A stretch of 42,078 bases of DNA from Alphaproteobacteria bacterium. Lineage in GTDB: Bacteria; Pseudomonadota; Alphaproteobacteria; UBA2966; CAIVPW01. The position numbers and the translations under genes are program-made. Positions 1-9,134 of this stretch are shown piece after piece. Numbering within the stretch: position 1 is the first letter of the stretch; every line of letters begins with the position of its first letter. The notes under the pieces were generated by a model. That model saw only the letters and a list, made by a program, of their open reading frames with translations, made no database searches and was not told the DNA's origin. Location: assembly GCA_947481575.1 (NCBI GenBank), contig CANKGV010000021.1, positions 1 through 42,078 on the forward strand, read 5' to 3'.

Positions 1-151
1 GGAAGGCACGGAAATGGTGATGCCGGGCGACAACATCTCGGTCGAGGTGACGCTGATCAACCCGATCGCGATGGACGAAGGTCTGCGCTTCGCAATCCGC
101 GAAGGCGGCCGCACCGTCGGCGCCGGCGTCGTCGCCAAGATCATCGAGTAG
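1..151 (+). CDS. tuf: Elongation factor Tu, C-terminal end (partial)
   Basis: This is the last 49 codons of EF-Tu, the GTPase that delivers aminoacyl-tRNA to the ribosome. The gene runs off the left edge, and the reading frame starts at base 2. The visible peptide is the end of beta-barrel domain 3, with the family's terminal motif [12 protein letters not shown] followed by AKIIE and a TAG stop. The GTPase domain is outside the window. Placement 29 bp before rpsJ is the usual str-to-S10 junction in proteobacteria, so co-transcription with the ribosomal genes is likely. Identification is secure; whether it is tufA or tufB cannot be told here. Confidence 0.95.
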   Translation, partial: EGTEMVMPGDNISVEVTLINPIAMDEGLRFAIREGGRTVGAGVVAKIIE

Positions 152-180
152 AGACGCCAGGCGGGCGCGGAGAACACTCC

Positions 181-489
181 ATGGACAATCAGAACATCCG
201 AATCCGCCTCAAGGCGTTCGATCATCGTATTCTCGATCAGTCGACGGCGGAGATCGTGACCACCGCAAAGCGCACTGGCGCTGCCGTGCGGGGGCCGATC
301 CCACTGCCGACCAAGATCGAGAAATTCACCGTGCTGCGTTCGCCGCACATCGACAAGAAGTCGCGCGAGCAATTCGAGATTCGCACGCACCGCCGCCTGC
401 TGGACATCGTCGATCCGACCCAGCAGACCGTCGATGCGCTGATGCGTCTCGATCTTGCTGCCGGCGTCGACGTCGAGATCAAGCTTTAG
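181..489 (+). CDS. rpsJ: 30S ribosomal protein S10
   Basis: S10 (102 aa, the usual length) sits in the head of the small subunit and, as NusE, also joins NusB in transcription antitermination. The sequence shows the family core, including the loop [19 protein letters not shown] and the segment [16 protein letters not shown]. The ATG is preceded by GGAGA at 169-173, 7 nt upstream, which fixes the start. It is the first gene of the S10 block and is followed 10 bp later by rplC. Nothing is unusual in it. Confidence 0.98.
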   Translation: MDNQNIRIRLKAFDHRILDQSTAEIVTTAKRTGAAVRGPIPLPTKIEKFTVLRSPHIDKKSREQFEIRTHRRLLDIVDPTQQTVDALMRLDLAAGVDVEIKL

Positions 490-499
490 GGTTCGATTG

Positions 500-1201
500 A
501 TGCGTACCGGTCTTATTGCCCGGAAGATGGGCTTTTCGCGGTTGTTCCGCGATGACGGCACCCAGGTGCCGGTTACCTTGCTGCGCCTTGAGGACGTCCA
601 GGTGGTCGCCCACAAGACACGCGAGAAACACGGCTATGACGCTCTGCAACTCGGCACGGGCGTCAAGAAGGTGAGCCGCGTGACGAAGCCGATGCGCGGC
701 CACTTCGCCCAGGCGGGTGTCGAGCCGAAGAGCAAGCTGACCGAGTTCCGGATCAGCGCCGACGCCTTCGTGCCGGTTGGCGCGCAGTTGACCGCAGCGC
801 ACTTTGTGGTGGGCCAGCGCGTCGACGTGTGCGGCACCAGCATCGGCAAGGGCTTTGCCGGTGCGATGAAGCGCCACAACTTCGGCGGTCTTCGCGCCAG
901 CCACGGCGTGTCGGTTTCGCATCGTTCGCACGGCTCGACGGGTAACCGTCAGGACCCGGGTCGCGTGTTCAAGGGCAAGAAAATGGCCGGTCACATGGGC
1001 GACCGCCGCGTCACCACCCAAAGCATCGAAGTGGTGGAAGTGGATGTCGAGCGTGGCCTGATTATCGTGAAGGGCTCGGTGCCCGGCGCCGACAATTCGT
1101 GGGTCCGCATTTCGGACGCCGTTAAGCGCAAGTCGCCGAAGGATCTGCCGTTCCCGGCAGGGGTTGCCGGCGGTGCGCAGGCCGAGGAGGCCTCGAAGTG
1201 A
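500..1201 (+). CDS. rplC: 50S ribosomal protein L3
   Basis: L3 (233 aa) is an early 23S rRNA-binding protein whose long loop reaches towards the peptidyl-transferase centre. The start at 500 gives [16 protein letters not shown], the normal L3 N-terminus. An in-frame upstream start at 455 would overlap rpsJ and adds 15 residues with no family character. The central [21 protein letters not shown] block is the diagnostic loop, and [11 protein letters not shown] follows. The TGA stop overlaps the rplD ATG (TGATG), indicating translational coupling. The C-terminal tail after residue about 215 is slightly long and alanine-rich. Confidence 0.97.
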   Translation: MRTGLIARKMGFSRLFRDDGTQVPVTLLRLEDVQVVAHKTREKHGYDALQLGTGVKKVSRVTKPMRGHFAQAGVEPKSKLTEFRISADAFVPVGAQLTAAHFVVGQRVDVCGTSIGKGFAGAMKRHNFGGLRASHGVSVSHRSHGSTGNRQDPGRVFKGKKMAGHMGDRRVTTQSIEVVEVDVERGLIIVKGSVPGADNSWVRISDAVKRKSPKDLPFPAGVAGGAQAEEASK

Positions 1202-1821
1202 TGAAGGCCCCGGTGGTAACCCTCCAGAACAAGAGCGCGGGCAGCGTTGATCTGAACGAGGCCGTGTTTGGTCTCCCCTCGCGCCCCGACATTCTGCACC
1301 AGGTAGTGCGCTGGCAGTTGGCGAAGCGCCAAGCCGGCACGCACGACACCAAGGAAATCGCGGAAGTGTCGGGCACTGGCAAGAAGCCGTACAAGCAGAA
1401 GGGCACGGGCCGCGCTCGTCAGGGTTCGCTTCGTTCGCCGCAGTTCCGCGGCGGCGCGGTGATTTTCGGCCCGACCCCGCGGAGCCACGCGTTCATGCTG
1501 AACAAGAAGGTCCGCAAGCTCGGCTTGAAGACCGTGCTGTCCGATAAGCAGCGCGAAGGCAAGTTGGTGGTGATCGATCAGGCGTCGTTGCCTGAGGCGA
1601 AGACCAGTGCGCTCGCGGCGATTGTGAAGTCGTTGGGCTGGAGTTCGGTACTCGTGATCGACGGCGCCGCGGTCGACGTCAACTTCGCCCGCGCGGCGGC
1701 GAACATCCATGGCGTGGATGTGCTGCCGGCACAGGGCGCGAATGTTTACGACATCATGCGCCGCGACGTGTTGGTGCTGACCAAAGCCGCCATCGAACAG
1801 TTGCAGGCACGGTTGTCATGA
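1201..1821 (+). CDS. rplD: 50S ribosomal protein L4 (uL4)
   Basis: L4 (206 aa) lines the peptide exit tunnel through an extended basic loop, seen here as [19 protein letters not shown] near residues 58-76. In E. coli L4 also represses its own operon; nothing in this window tests that. The ATG at 1201 overlaps the rplC stop. A GTG one codon earlier (1198) is an equally close alternative. The TGA stop overlaps the rplW ATG (ATGA), so rplC, rplD and rplW form a tightly coupled trio. Confidence 0.97.
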   Translation: MKAPVVTLQNKSAGSVDLNEAVFGLPSRPDILHQVVRWQLAKRQAGTHDTKEIAEVSGTGKKPYKQKGTGRARQGSLRSPQFRGGAVIFGPTPRSHAFMLNKKVRKLGLKTVLSDKQREGKLVVIDQASLPEAKTSALAAIVKSLGWSSVLVIDGAAVDVNFARAAANIHGVDVLPAQGANVYDIMRRDVLVLTKAAIEQLQARLS

Positions 1822-2126
1822 AGATCGGCAAGGTAGCCAAAGACCGGATGTACCAGATCATCATCGCGCCGGTGGTGACCGAAAAGTCGACGCTGGGCTC
1901 TGAGCACAGCCAAGTGACGTTCGAAGTGGCGCGCGACGCGACCAAGCACGAGATCGCTGCGGCGGTGCAGGGCTTGTTCGATGTGAAGGTCGTGAAGGTC
2001 AACACGCTGCGTCAGGTGGGGAAGCTGAAGCGCTTCAAGGGTCACCTGGGCCGCCGTGCGGAGACCAAGAAGGCAATGGTGACCCTCGCCAAGGGTCAGT
2101 CGATCGACGTGACCGCTGGGATCTAA
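1818..2126 (+). CDS. rplW: 50S ribosomal protein L23 (uL23)
   Basis: L23 (102 aa) sits at the mouth of the exit tunnel and is the docking site for trigger factor and SRP. The family core begins with [14 protein letters not shown], and the basic loop [19 protein letters not shown] is present. The ATG at 1818 overlaps the rplD stop by 4 nt and was chosen for that coupling. An internal ATG at 1848 would give the more canonical N-terminus and cannot be excluded. rplB follows after 4 bp. Confidence 0.96.
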   Translation: MKIGKVAKDRMYQIIIAPVVTEKSTLGSEHSQVTFEVARDATKHEIAAAVQGLFDVKVVKVNTLRQVGKLKRFKGHLGRRAETKKAMVTLAKGQSIDVTAGI

Positions 2127-2130
2127 CGTT

Positions 2131-2964
2131 ATGGCCCTAAAAACATTCCGACCGACTTCAGCCGGCCGCCGGCACTTGGTGCTCATCGACCGTTCGTCCT
2201 TGTACAAGGGCCGTCCGGTGAAGGAGTTGACCGAAGGTCTCCGCAAGAGCGGTGGCCGCAACGTCAACGGCCGTATCACGACACGCCACATCGGCGGCGG
2301 TCACAAGCAGCTCTACCGTGTGGTCGACTTCAAGCGGCGTAAGTTCGACATGCCCGCCAAGGTCGAGCGCCTTGAGTATGATCCGAACCGTTCCGCGTTC
2401 ATCGCCTTGGTCCAGTACCCGGACGGCGAACAGGCCTACATCCTTGCTCCGCAGCGCCTCAAGGTTGGCGACAGCGTGGTGTCGGGTGAGAAGGTGGATA
2501 TCCAACCCGGCAACGCAATGCCGATGCGGAACATCCCGGTTGGGACGATCATCCACAACATCGAGATGAAGCTTGGTAAGGGCGGGCAGATTGCGCGTTC
2601 GGCCGGAACCTACGCGCAGCTGATCGGCAAAGACGCCGGCTACGCGCTGATCAAGCTTGCCTCTGGCGAGCAACGCATGGTCCGTGGCGAGTGCATGGCG
2701 ACGATCGGCGCCGTGTCCAACCCGGACGCCAAGAACACGAAGATCGGCAAGGCAGGCCGCTCGCGCTGGTTGGGCATCCGCCCGACGGTGCGCGGCACCG
2801 CGATGAACCCGATTGACCATCCGCATGGCGGCGGTGAAGGCCGTACCAAGGGCGGCCGTCACCCGGTTTCGCCGTGGGGCAAGCTCACCAAGGGCAAGCC
2901 CACCCGGCAGAACAAGCGGACTGAGTCCTTGATCCTTAAGCACCGTCGTAAGAGGAAGCGGTAA
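2131..2964 (+). CDS. rplB: 50S ribosomal protein L2 (uL2)
   Basis: L2 (277 aa) is a large, highly conserved 23S-binding protein needed for subunit association and peptidyl-transferase activity. The hallmark [18 protein letters not shown] motif, carrying the conserved functional histidine, lies at about residues 225-242. The N-terminal [18 protein letters not shown] segment is also typical. The C-terminus is strongly basic, as usual. No good Shine-Dalgarno is visible before the ATG, so translation probably depends on coupling to rplW 4 bp upstream. Confidence 0.98.
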   Translation: MALKTFRPTSAGRRHLVLIDRSSLYKGRPVKELTEGLRKSGGRNVNGRITTRHIGGGHKQLYRVVDFKRRKFDMPAKVERLEYDPNRSAFIALVQYPDGEQAYILAPQRLKVGDSVVSGEKVDIQPGNAMPMRNIPVGTIIHNIEMKLGKGGQIARSAGTYAQLIGKDAGYALIKLASGEQRMVRGECMATIGAVSNPDAKNTKIGKAGRSRWLGIRPTVRGTAMNPIDHPHGGGEGRTKGGRHPVSPWGKLTKGKPTRQNKRTESLILKHRRKRKR

Positions 2965-2966
2965 CC

Positions 2967-3245
2967 ATGGCACGTTCTGTTTGGAAGGGCCCGTTTGTGG
3001 ACGGGCACGTGCTCCGGAAGGCCGAGAAGGCCCAGGGGTCCGGCCGCAACGACGTCATCAAGACGTGGTCGCGCCGCTCGACGATCCTGCCGCAATTCGT
3101 GGGTTTGAACTTCGGCGTCTACAACGGCCGCAAGTTCGTCCCGGTGCTGGTGAACGAGAGCATGGTCGGCCACAAGTTCGGCGAATTCTCGCCGACCCGT
3201 ACGTTCACCGGCCACGCGGCCGACAAGAAGGCGAAGAAGTCCTAG
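2967..3245 (+). CDS. rpsS: 30S ribosomal protein S19
   Basis: S19 (92 aa) binds the 16S head next to S13 and contacts the A-site region and the central protuberance. The family motifs [33 protein letters not shown] and [11 protein letters not shown] are all present. The start lies 2 bp after the rplB stop, and the purine stretch AAGAGGAAG inside the end of rplB serves as the ribosome site. The gene is of normal length with no oddities. Confidence 0.98.
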   Translation: MARSVWKGPFVDGHVLRKAEKAQGSGRNDVIKTWSRRSTILPQFVGLNFGVYNGRKFVPVLVNESMVGHKFGEFSPTRTFTGHAADKKAKKS

Positions 3246-3249
3246 AACC

Positions 3250-3627
3250 ATGGGTAAGCCATCCCGTCCCCGCTCGCTCGGCGAGCACGAGGCGATCGCA
3301 ACGGCGATCCGCCTCCGTACCGGCCACCGCAAGCTCAACTTGCTGGCGCAACAGATTCGTGGCCTCGACGTGAACAAGGCGCTGGCCGACCTCACGTTCT
3401 CGAAGAAGCGCATCGCGAAGGACGTTAAGAAGGCGCTCCAGTCCGCGATCGCGAACGCCGAGAACAATCATCAGCTCGACGTCGACCGCCTGTTCGTCGC
3501 CGAGGCGACGGTCGGCAAGTCGATGATGTTGAAGCGCATGCACGCCCGCGCGCGCGGTCGTGGCGCACGGGTCAACAAGTACTTTAGCCGGCTACGCGTC
3601 GTCGTGGCCGAGCGGCAGGAAGCGTAA
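3250..3627 (+). CDS. rplV: 50S ribosomal protein L22 (uL22)
   Basis: L22 (125 aa) contacts all 23S domains, and its hairpin forms the tunnel constriction together with L4. Recognisable segments are [19 protein letters not shown], the [23 protein letters not shown] helix region and the C-terminal loop [19 protein letters not shown]. The start is 4 bp after rpsS. The N-terminus ([17 protein letters not shown]) is typical of alphaproteobacterial L22. Codon use matches the neighbours. Confidence 0.97.
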   Translation: MGKPSRPRSLGEHEAIATAIRLRTGHRKLNLLAQQIRGLDVNKALADLTFSKKRIAKDVKKALQSAIANAENNHQLDVDRLFVAEATVGKSMMLKRMHARARGRGARVNKYFSRLRVVVAERQEA

Positions 3628-3637
3628 GGACAGTCGC

Positions 3638-4318
3638 ATGGGCCATAAGGTCAACCCGATCGGATTGCGGCTCGGTATCAACCGCACGTGGGATTCACGG
3701 TGGTTCGCCGAGGGCGAGCAGTACGCAAACCTCCTGCACCAGGATCTCGCGATCCGCGGCTATCTGGAGAAGCGTCTGAACCAGGCAGGGATCTCGCGCA
3801 TCGTGATCGAGCGGCCAGCGAAGAAGGCGCGCATCACCATTCACACCGCGCGCCCCGGCGTCGTGATCGGCAAGAAGGGCGCGGACATTGAGAAGCTCCG
3901 CACCGATCTGTCGAAGATGACGGGTTCGGACGTCCACCTGAACATCGTCGAGATTCGCAAGCCGGAAATCGACGCGAAGCTGGTTGCCGAGGGTGTTGCG
4001 CAGCAGCTGGAGCGCCGCGTGGCGTTCCGCCGTGCGATGAAGCGCGCCGTGCAGTCGGCTATGCGCCTCGGCGCTGAAGGCATCCGCATTACTTGCGGCG
4101 GCCGCTTGGGCGGCGCGGAAATCGCGCGCGTGGAATGGTACCGCGAGGGCCGCGTGCCGTTGCACACCCTGCGCGCCGACATGGATTACGGCACCGCCAC
4201 TGCGCACACCGCCTATGGCGCGTGTGGCGTGAAGGTGTGGGTATTCCGCGGCGAAATTCTATCGCACGACCCCATGGCGCAGGATAAGCGTCGCGCCGAG
4301 CAGCAGGTCCAGCGCTAG
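3638..4318 (+). CDS. rpsC: 30S ribosomal protein S3
   Basis: S3 (226 aa) forms part of the mRNA entry channel and its helicase activity. The start at 3638 gives the universal N-terminus [20 protein letters not shown] and has AAGGA 8-9 nt upstream; a longer in-frame opening at 3560 lies inside rplV and is rejected. The type-2 KH domain GXXG loop appears as [13 protein letters not shown] near residue 72. The C-terminal domain motif [31 protein letters not shown] is complete. A 23-bp gap follows before rplP. Confidence 0.97.
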   Translation: MGHKVNPIGLRLGINRTWDSRWFAEGEQYANLLHQDLAIRGYLEKRLNQAGISRIVIERPAKKARITIHTARPGVVIGKKGADIEKLRTDLSKMTGSDVHLNIVEIRKPEIDAKLVAEGVAQQLERRVAFRRAMKRAVQSAMRLGAEGIRITCGGRLGGAEIARVEWYREGRVPLHTLRADMDYGTATAHTAYGACGVKVWVFRGEILSHDPMAQDKRRAEQQVQR

Positions 4319-4341
4319 GCACTGGCTAACAGAGTAGTTCT

Positions 4342-4761
4342 ATGCAGCAACCCAAGCGCACCAAGTACCGCAAGGCCCACAAGGGCCGCATTCACGGCCT
4401 CGCCAAGGGCGGTTACATGCTCAACTTCGGCGCCTATGGCCTGAAGGCGCAGACCGCCGGCCGCGTCACCGCACGCGAGATCGAGGCTGCCCGCCGCGCC
4501 ATCACGCGCCACATCAAGCGCGCGGGCCGTATGTGGATCCGCGTATTCCCCGATATTCCGGTGTCGAAGAAGCCGACCGAAGTACGCATGGGTAAGGGTA
4601 AGGGCGCGCCTGAGTATTGGGTGGTCCGTATCGAGCCCGGCAAGATCATGTTTGAGCTCGACGGGGTTCCGGGTCCGCTCGCCAACGAGGCGTTCACGCT
4701 CGGCGCGGCCAAGTTGTCGGTGCGTACCAAGATCGTGGTTCGTCCGGGCATGTCGCTGTAG
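4342..4761 (+). CDS. rplP: 50S ribosomal protein L16 (uL16)
   Basis: L16 (139 aa) helps position A-site tRNA and is a late-assembly protein. Family motifs are [16 protein letters not shown] at the start, [19 protein letters not shown], and [22 protein letters not shown], the basic loop that reaches the tRNA elbow. The [11 protein letters not shown] segment ends the fold. The length is normal and the ATG follows a weak ribosome site (AGAGTAG). The gene lies 9 bp before rpmC. Confidence 0.97.
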   Translation: MQQPKRTKYRKAHKGRIHGLAKGGYMLNFGAYGLKAQTAGRVTAREIEAARRAITRHIKRAGRMWIRVFPDIPVSKKPTEVRMGKGKGAPEYWVVRIEPGKIMFELDGVPGPLANEAFTLGAAKLSVRTKIVVRPGMSL

Positions 4762-4770
4762 GAGCCGGAA

Positions 4771-4971
4771 ATGAAGTCGCAGGACCTAAAGGGCAAGAGC
4801 AAGGACGAGCTGGTGAGCGATATGCTCCAGTTGCGTAAGGAAGCATTCAATCTGCGCTTCCAAAAGGCTTCGGGCCAATTGCAGAACACGGCGCGCCAGC
4901 GCCAGGTGCGCCGCGATATCGCGCGCATCCAGACGACTCTGACCGCCGCCGCGAGCGGCGCAAAGAAGTAG
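4771..4971 (+). CDS. rpmC: 50S ribosomal protein L29 (uL29)
   Basis: L29 (66 aa) is a small two-helix protein at the tunnel exit beside L23. The sequence shows the LRKEAFNLRFQKASGQLQNTARQRQVRRDIARIQT signature. An AGGAG sits 5 nt before the ATG and partly overlaps the rplP stop, fixing the start. It lies between rplP and rpsQ in the standard order, with a 9-bp gap to rpsQ. Confidence 0.96.
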   Translation: MKSQDLKGKSKDELVSDMLQLRKEAFNLRFQKASGQLQNTARQRQVRRDIARIQTTLTAAASGAKK

Positions 4972-4980
4972 GAGAGCGAA

Positions 4981-5217
4981 GTGCCCGGACGCGTAATGGT
5001 CGGTCGCGTAGTCAGCGACAAGCCGAACAAGACGGTCGTGGTCGAGGTTGAGCGCCGCGTGCGCCACCCGAAGTACGAGAAGATCGTGCGGCGCCGGAAC
5101 AAGTTCCACGCCCACGATGAGAACAACGAGTACAAGGTCGGCGACGTCGTGCGGATCCGTGAGTGCCGGCCCATGTCCAAGCTGAAGACCTGGACCGTTG
5201 TCGAACGCGCTGAGTAG
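4981..5217 (+). CDS. rpsQ: 30S ribosomal protein S17
   Basis: S17 (78 aa) is an OB-fold primary 16S-binding protein. It begins with GTG, supported by AGGAG at 4971-4975 just upstream. The motifs [50 protein letters not shown] and TWTVVE are standard for the bacterial protein. The length is normal for alphaproteobacteria. rplN follows after 9 bp. Confidence 0.97.
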   Translation: MPGRVMVGRVVSDKPNKTVVVEVERRVRHPKYEKIVRRRNKFHAHDENNEYKVGDVVRIRECRPMSKLKTWTVVERAE

Positions 5218-5226
5218 GGCAGGACA

Positions 5227-5595
5227 ATGATCAGGACTCAATCGCAGCTGGAAGTTGCGGACAACTCGGGCGCTCGCCGTGTCGAGTGCATCAAGGTGTT
5301 GGGCGGTTCCAAGCGCAAGACGGCAACGGTTGGCGACACCATCGTCGTCGCCATCAAGGAAGCCATTCCGCGCGGCCGTGTGAAGAAGGGCGAGACTTCG
5401 CGCGCTGTGATCGTGCGCACGCGCAAGGAAGTGCACCGTCCGGACGGTAGCTCGATCCGCTTCGACCGCAATGCGGCCGTGCTGGTGAATGCCGCCGGTG
5501 AGCCGATCGGAACCCGTATCTTTGGGCCGGTCACCCGTGAATTGCGCGCCAAGCAGCACATGAAGATCGTGTCGCTGGCGCCGGAAGTGCTCTAG
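5227..5595 (+). CDS. rplN: 50S ribosomal protein L14 (uL14)
   Basis: L14 (122 aa, the invariant length) lies at the subunit interface, forms inter-subunit bridges and is the target of the silencing factor RsfS. The sequence [27 protein letters not shown] and the segment [29 protein letters not shown] are diagnostic. CAGGA precedes the ATG by 4 nt. Nothing unusual is seen. Confidence 0.98.
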   Translation: MIRTQSQLEVADNSGARRVECIKVLGGSKRKTATVGDTIVVAIKEAIPRGRVKKGETSRAVIVRTRKEVHRPDGSSIRFDRNAAVLVNAAGEPIGTRIFGPVTRELRAKQHMKIVSLAPEVL

Positions 5596-5618
5596 GCCAC
5601 AGGCCCGGGAGAACGGTC

Positions 5619-5960
5619 ATGCAAGAAAAAGACACGATGAACCGTAAGTTCCGCATCCGTAAGGGCGACAACGTTGTCGTTCTGAGCGGGCGTGAACGCG
5701 GCAAGCGCGGTGCGGTCCTGCGCGTCATCCGCAAGGATGAGCGCGTGCTCGTGCAGGGCGTGAATATGGTGAAGCGCCACACGCGTCCGACGGCTCAGAA
5801 CGCCGGCGGGATCGTGGAAAAGGAAGCTCCGCTGCACATTTCGAATGTTGCGCTGGTCGACCCGAAGCTGGGCAAGGCCACGCGCATCGGTTTCAAGTTC
5901 CTGGAGGACGGTCGCAAGGTCCGTGTCGCCAAGAATTCTGGCGAAGTGATCGACCTCTAG
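5619..5960 (+). CDS. rplX: 50S ribosomal protein L24 (uL24)
   Basis: L24 (113 aa) is one of two assembly initiators of the large subunit. It has the N-terminal KOW motif ([23 protein letters not shown]) and the [31 protein letters not shown] segment. Two ATGs are possible. The one at 5619 was chosen because GGGAGA at 5607-5612 sits 6 nt upstream; the ATG at 5637 (starting [10 protein letters not shown]) has no ribosome site but gives the more usual length. A six-residue extension (MQEKDT) is therefore probable rather than certain. Confidence 0.96.
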   Translation: MQEKDTMNRKFRIRKGDNVVVLSGRERGKRGAVLRVIRKDERVLVQGVNMVKRHTRPTAQNAGGIVEKEAPLHISNVALVDPKLGKATRIGFKFLEDGRKVRVAKNSGEVIDL

Positions 5961-5985
5961 GCTTTGGGAGTTACGGGTTAAGACA

Positions 5986-6528
5986 ATGGCATCCAGGCTG
6001 CGCGAGCGTTACGACGCTGACATCCGGGGCAAGTTGGCCGCGAAGTTCGGACTTAAGAACTCGATGGCTGTGCCTCGCGTGAGGAAGATCGTCATCAACA
6101 TGGGCGTCGGCGAAGCCGTCAACGACCGCAAGTACATCGAGGCTGCGGTCAACGACATGACGGCCATCGCCGGCCAGAAGCCGATCGTCGTGCGGTCGCG
6201 CAAGTCGATTGCGACGTTCAAGCTGCGTGAGGGCATGGCGATTGGCGTGAAGGTTACGTTGCGCAAGGAACGGATGTACGAGTTCCTTGACCGCCTGATC
6301 ACGATCGCGCTGCCGCGCGTGCGCGACTTCCGCGGCGTGTCGGCGAAGAGCTTCGACGGCCGCGGCAATTTCGCGATGGGCCTAAAGGAACAACTCGTGT
6401 TTCCCGAGATCGACTACGACAAGATCGATCAGGTCCGGGGTATGGATATCGTTATCGTTACTACGGCGGGCAGCGACGAGCAGGCCAAGGAATTGCTGGC
6501 CAGCTTCGGCATGCCGTTCCGGAACTAG
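5986..6528 (+). CDS. rplE: 50S ribosomal protein L5 (uL5)
   Basis: L5 (180 aa) binds 5S rRNA in the central protuberance and contacts P-site tRNA. Family blocks are [74 protein letters not shown] and the terminal FGMPFRN. The length is normal. The upstream gap of 25 bp contains GGGAG rather far from the ATG, so a weaker purine run (AAGACA) next to the start may be used. Confidence 0.98.
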   Translation: MASRLRERYDADIRGKLAAKFGLKNSMAVPRVRKIVINMGVGEAVNDRKYIEAAVNDMTAIAGQKPIVVRSRKSIATFKLREGMAIGVKVTLRKERMYEFLDRLITIALPRVRDFRGVSAKSFDGRGNFAMGLKEQLVFPEIDYDKIDQVRGMDIVIVTTAGSDEQAKELLASFGMPFRN

Positions 6529-6543
6529 GACCAGGATCAGAAG

Positions 6544-6849
6544 ATGGCAAAGACCAGCTCAGTTCAACGTAACAACAAGCGCAAACGGATGGTGGCGAAG
6601 TACGCCGTCAAGCGCGCAACGCTGAAGGCCTTGGCGAACGATCCGAAAGCGACCCAAGAGGATCGCTTCACCGCCCAGATGAAGCTGGCGGAGTTGCCGC
6701 GCAATTCTTCGAAGACGCGCATCCGCAATCGCTGCGAACTGACCGGACGTCCGCGCGGCTACGAGAGCGCCTTTAGGCTTTCGCGCATTGCATTGCGCGA
6801 GTTGGCGTCGCGCGGGCAGATTCCCGGCATGACCAAGTCGAGCTGGTAG
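6544..6849 (+). CDS. rpsN: 30S ribosomal protein S14, zinc-independent type
   Basis: S14 (101 aa) assembles late into the 30S head. This is the long form without the CXXC-X-CXXC zinc site; only a single cysteine, in [13 protein letters not shown], is present. The C-terminus [11 protein letters not shown] is typical. The ribosome site AGGA lies upstream within a 15-bp gap. It keeps the standard rplE-rpsN-rpsH order. Confidence 0.97.
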   Translation: MAKTSSVQRNNKRKRMVAKYAVKRATLKALANDPKATQEDRFTAQMKLAELPRNSSKTRIRNRCELTGRPRGYESAFRLSRIALRELASRGQIPGMTKSSW

Positions 6850-6885
6850 GACCATGAAGGCAAACGCAATTCAGGAGTTCGTCGC

Positions 6886-7281
6886 ATGTCGATGACCGAC
6901 CCGTTGGGCGACATGCTGACCCGGATTCGTAACGGACAGCGCGCCGGCCTCGGCGCGGTCATGAGTCCGGCGTCGAAGTTCCGCATCAGCGTGCTCGAAG
7001 TGTTGCAGCGCGAGGGTTACATCCGCGGCTACGACACCATGGACGAAAACGGCAAGCTGCACTTGCGCATCGAGCTGAAGTATCACGAGGGCGAGCCGGT
7101 GATCCGCACGATTCAGCGGGTTTCAAAGCCGGGCCGCCGCGTGTATTCGGCGATCGGTGATCTCAGCACCGTTTCGAATGGTCTTGGTATTTCGATTCTG
7201 TCTACGCCGCGTGGCGTTCTGTCGGACGCCGAAGCGCGTGCCCAGAACGTGGGCGGCGAAGTTCTCTGCAACGTGCTCTAG
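6886..7281 (+). CDS. rpsH: 30S ribosomal protein S8
   Basis: S8 (131 aa) nucleates the central domain of 16S rRNA; in E. coli it also represses the spc operon. The motifs [38 protein letters not shown] and the C-terminal [16 protein letters not shown] followed by GGEVLCNV are standard. AGGAG at 6873-6877 lies 8 nt before the ATG. A 13-codon open frame at 6853 overlaps the start and is treated as chance. Confidence 0.98.
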   Translation: MSMTDPLGDMLTRIRNGQRAGLGAVMSPASKFRISVLEVLQREGYIRGYDTMDENGKLHLRIELKYHEGEPVIRTIQRVSKPGRRVYSAIGDLSTVSNGLGISILSTPRGVLSDAEARAQNVGGEVLCNVL

Positions 7282-7292
7282 CTGGTCGAACA

Positions 7293-7826
7293 ATGTCCCG
7301 CATCGGTCTAAAACCAGTCGCCGTTCCCAAGGGCGTCACCGTCGAGGTGGCCGGCCAGAAGGTCACGGCCAAGGGCAAAATCGGCACCCTGAGCATGACG
7401 CTCGTGCGCGAAGTCACGGCCAAGCAGGACGGCGAAACCATCGTCGTCGCGCCGACCGGAGATTCGATCCGCGAGCGCTCGATGTGGGGCATGCAGCGGA
7501 CTTTGGTCGCCAACATGCTGAAGGGCGTTGCCGAAGGCTTCACGCGCGATCTCGAGATCAACGGCGTCGGCTTCCGCGCGGCGATGCAGGGTAAGAACTT
7601 GCAGCTGCAGTTGGGGTTCAGCCACGAAGTGCTGTACCCGATTCCGGAAGGCATCAAGATCACCACCGAGAAGCCGACCAGCATCAAGATTTTCGGTGCT
7701 GACCGGCAGAAGGTTGGTCAGGTCGCCGCTGAGATCCGCGCGTACCGCAAGCCAGAGCCCTACAAGGGCAAGGGCATCAAGTACTCGGACGAGCATGTGC
7801 ACCGCAAAGAAGGCAAGAAGAAGTAG
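7293..7826 (+). CDS. rplF: 50S ribosomal protein L6 (uL6)
   Basis: L6 (177 aa) consists of two similar domains and lies near the factor-binding stalk base and sarcin-ricin loop. The start [15 protein letters not shown], the mid segment [27 protein letters not shown] and the C-terminal motif [23 protein letters not shown] are all diagnostic. The start is 11 bp after rpsH with only a weak ribosome site, consistent with coupling. Confidence 0.98.
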   Translation: MSRIGLKPVAVPKGVTVEVAGQKVTAKGKIGTLSMTLVREVTAKQDGETIVVAPTGDSIRERSMWGMQRTLVANMLKGVAEGFTRDLEINGVGFRAAMQGKNLQLQLGFSHEVLYPIPEGIKITTEKPTSIKIFGADRQKVGQVAAEIRAYRKPEPYKGKGIKYSDEHVHRKEGKKK

Positions 7827-7834
7827 GTCCAGCG

Positions 7835-8197
7835 ATGGCGAACGATTACGAACGTTTCGAGCGGCGTCAGCGCCGGGTGCGGTTCACCGTACGCAAGGTG
7901 GGCCAAGGCCGTCCGCGGTTGTCCGTATTTCGCTCGGGCAAGAACATCTATGCCCAGGTGATCGACGACGCCAATGGCGTGACCGTCGCTGCCGCGTCCA
8001 CATTGGACAAGGATCTGCGCGGCTCGCTCAAGACCGGCGCCACCAAGGAAGCGGCTGCCAAGGTCGGTGCGCTGATTGCGGCGCGCGCCAAGGAAAAGGG
8101 CGTTACCGAGGTCGTGTTCGACCGCGGCGGGTATCTGTTTCATGGCCGCGTCAAAGCGCTGGCCGATAGCGCCCGGGAAGCCGGGCTGAAGTTCTAG
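7835..8197 (+). CDS. rplR: 50S ribosomal protein L18 (uL18)
   Basis: L18 (120 aa) binds 5S rRNA with L5 and joins it to the large subunit. Segments [32 protein letters not shown] and [29 protein letters not shown] identify the family. The basic N-terminus is normal. The gaps are 8 bp on each side, and AGG lies upstream of the ATG. Confidence 0.97.
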   Translation: MANDYERFERRQRRVRFTVRKVGQGRPRLSVFRSGKNIYAQVIDDANGVTVAAASTLDKDLRGSLKTGATKEAAAKVGALIAARAKEKGVTEVVFDRGGYLFHGRVKALADSAREAGLKF

Positions 8198-8205
8198 GAG
8201 CAGTA

Positions 8206-8832
8206 ATGGCGCAGGCGGAGAAGTTCGAAGGCGGCGGCGGCGAGCAGGGCGACCGTCGTGGTCGCGGTCGCGACCGCGAACGGAACGACCGTGATCGTGA
8301 GCGCGGCGATGGCGAGATCATCGACAAGCTGGTCGCGGTCAACCGCGTTGCCAAGGTGGTGAAGGGCGGTCGGCGCTTCGGGTTTGCCGCGCTCGTCGTT
8401 GCGGGCGACCAAAAGGGTCGGGTTGGCTACGGCCACGGCAAGGCGCGTGAAGTTCCGGAGGCGATCCGCAAGGCGACGGAAGCCGCGAAGCGCAACATGA
8501 CGCGCGTGCCGCTACGCGAAGGCCGCACGCTGCATCACGACGTGCGCGGGGACTTCGGCGCCGGCAAGGTCGTGGTTCGTGCAGCTCCGCCGGGGACCGG
8601 CATCATCGCCGGCGGTCCGATGCGCGCCGTGTTCGAGACCCTCGGCATCCAGGACGTGGTCGCCAAGTCCGTCGGTTCGTCGAACCCGTACAACATGATT
8701 AAGGCGACGTTTGCGGCCCTGAAGCAGGTTTCGTCGCCGCGGTCCGTGGCCGCGCGGCGTGGCCGCAGCGTTGCAGAGATTCTGGGCCGCGGTAAGCACT
8801 CCGCAGCCGACGTCGCTACCGAGGAGGCGTAA
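8206..8832 (+). CDS. rpsE: 30S ribosomal protein S5 with charged N-terminal extension
   Basis: S5 (208 aa) affects decoding accuracy and lines the mRNA entry tunnel. The N-terminal double-stranded RNA-binding domain starts near residue 40 ([27 protein letters not shown]) and is followed by the [39 protein letters not shown] block. It is longer than E. coli S5 because the first 35 or so residues form a low-complexity tract rich in Gly, Arg, Asp and Glu. Such tails occur in several alphaproteobacteria. AGGAG sits 5 nt before the ATG. Confidence 0.97.
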   Translation: MAQAEKFEGGGGEQGDRRGRGRDRERNDRDRERGDGEIIDKLVAVNRVAKVVKGGRRFGFAALVVAGDQKGRVGYGHGKAREVPEAIRKATEAAKRNMTRVPLREGRTLHHDVRGDFGAGKVVVRAAPPGTGIIAGGPMRAVFETLGIQDVVAKSVGSSNPYNMIKATFAALKQVSSPRSVAARRGRSVAEILGRGKHSAADVATEEA

Positions 8833-8835
8833 CCC

Positions 8836-9027
8836 ATGGCCGTGAAGAAACGCATCCGTGTCACGCAGATTCGCAGCGCGAACTCGCGTCCGGGCAACCA
8901 GGAGCTGATTCTGATCGGTCTTGGGCTGAACAAGATGCACCGCTCGCGGGAGTTGGAGGACACTCCATCGATCCGCGGCATGGCCAACAAGATTAAGCAC
9001 CTGGTTCGGCTCGAAGAAATCGACTAG
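8836..9027 (+). CDS. rpmD: 50S ribosomal protein L30 (uL30)
   Basis: L30 (63 aa) is a small large-subunit protein that is absent from some bacterial lineages. The motifs [38 protein letters not shown] and [11 protein letters not shown] identify it. GAGGAGG overlapping the rpsE stop is a strong ribosome site. An unusually long gap for this operon (107 bp, with a GC-rich palindrome) follows before rplO. Confidence 0.96.
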   Translation: MAVKKRIRVTQIRSANSRPGNQELILIGLGLNKMHRSRELEDTPSIRGMANKIKHLVRLEEID

Positions 9028-9029
9028 CG

Positions 9030-9043
9030 CCCGGCGCGCCGGG
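9030..9043. repeat. 14-bp perfect GC palindrome in the rpmD-rplO gap
   Basis: The sequence CCCGGCGCGCCGGG starts 3 bp after the rpmD stop and is perfectly self-complementary. As RNA it could form a short hairpin or a dimer contact. No T-run follows, so it is not a classical terminator. It may be an RNA processing or stability element, or simply a product of high GC content. Confidence 0.4.
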
Positions 9044-9134
9044 CAGATTGCCTGGCGGTTTGCCTGGCCGCGCCCGGATTGGGCGCGTACGTGGAACGGC
9101 CCCGGGAACGCGGGCACAAATCAAGGATTTCGCT

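Noticed and set aside
991-1710. Long minus-strand open frame of 239 codons opposite rplC and rplD
   Set aside because: It mirrors the GC3-rich coding strand of clear ribosomal genes and has no family motif or ribosome site. The same applies to long antisense frames opposite rplB (2158-2973), secY (9024-10757), rpoA (13024-13764), ugd (24984-26027) and clpA (30375-31583).
6853-6894. 13-codon open frame just before rpsH
   Set aside because: It has no ribosome site of its own and contains the rpsH ribosome site by chance; no leader-peptide features are seen.
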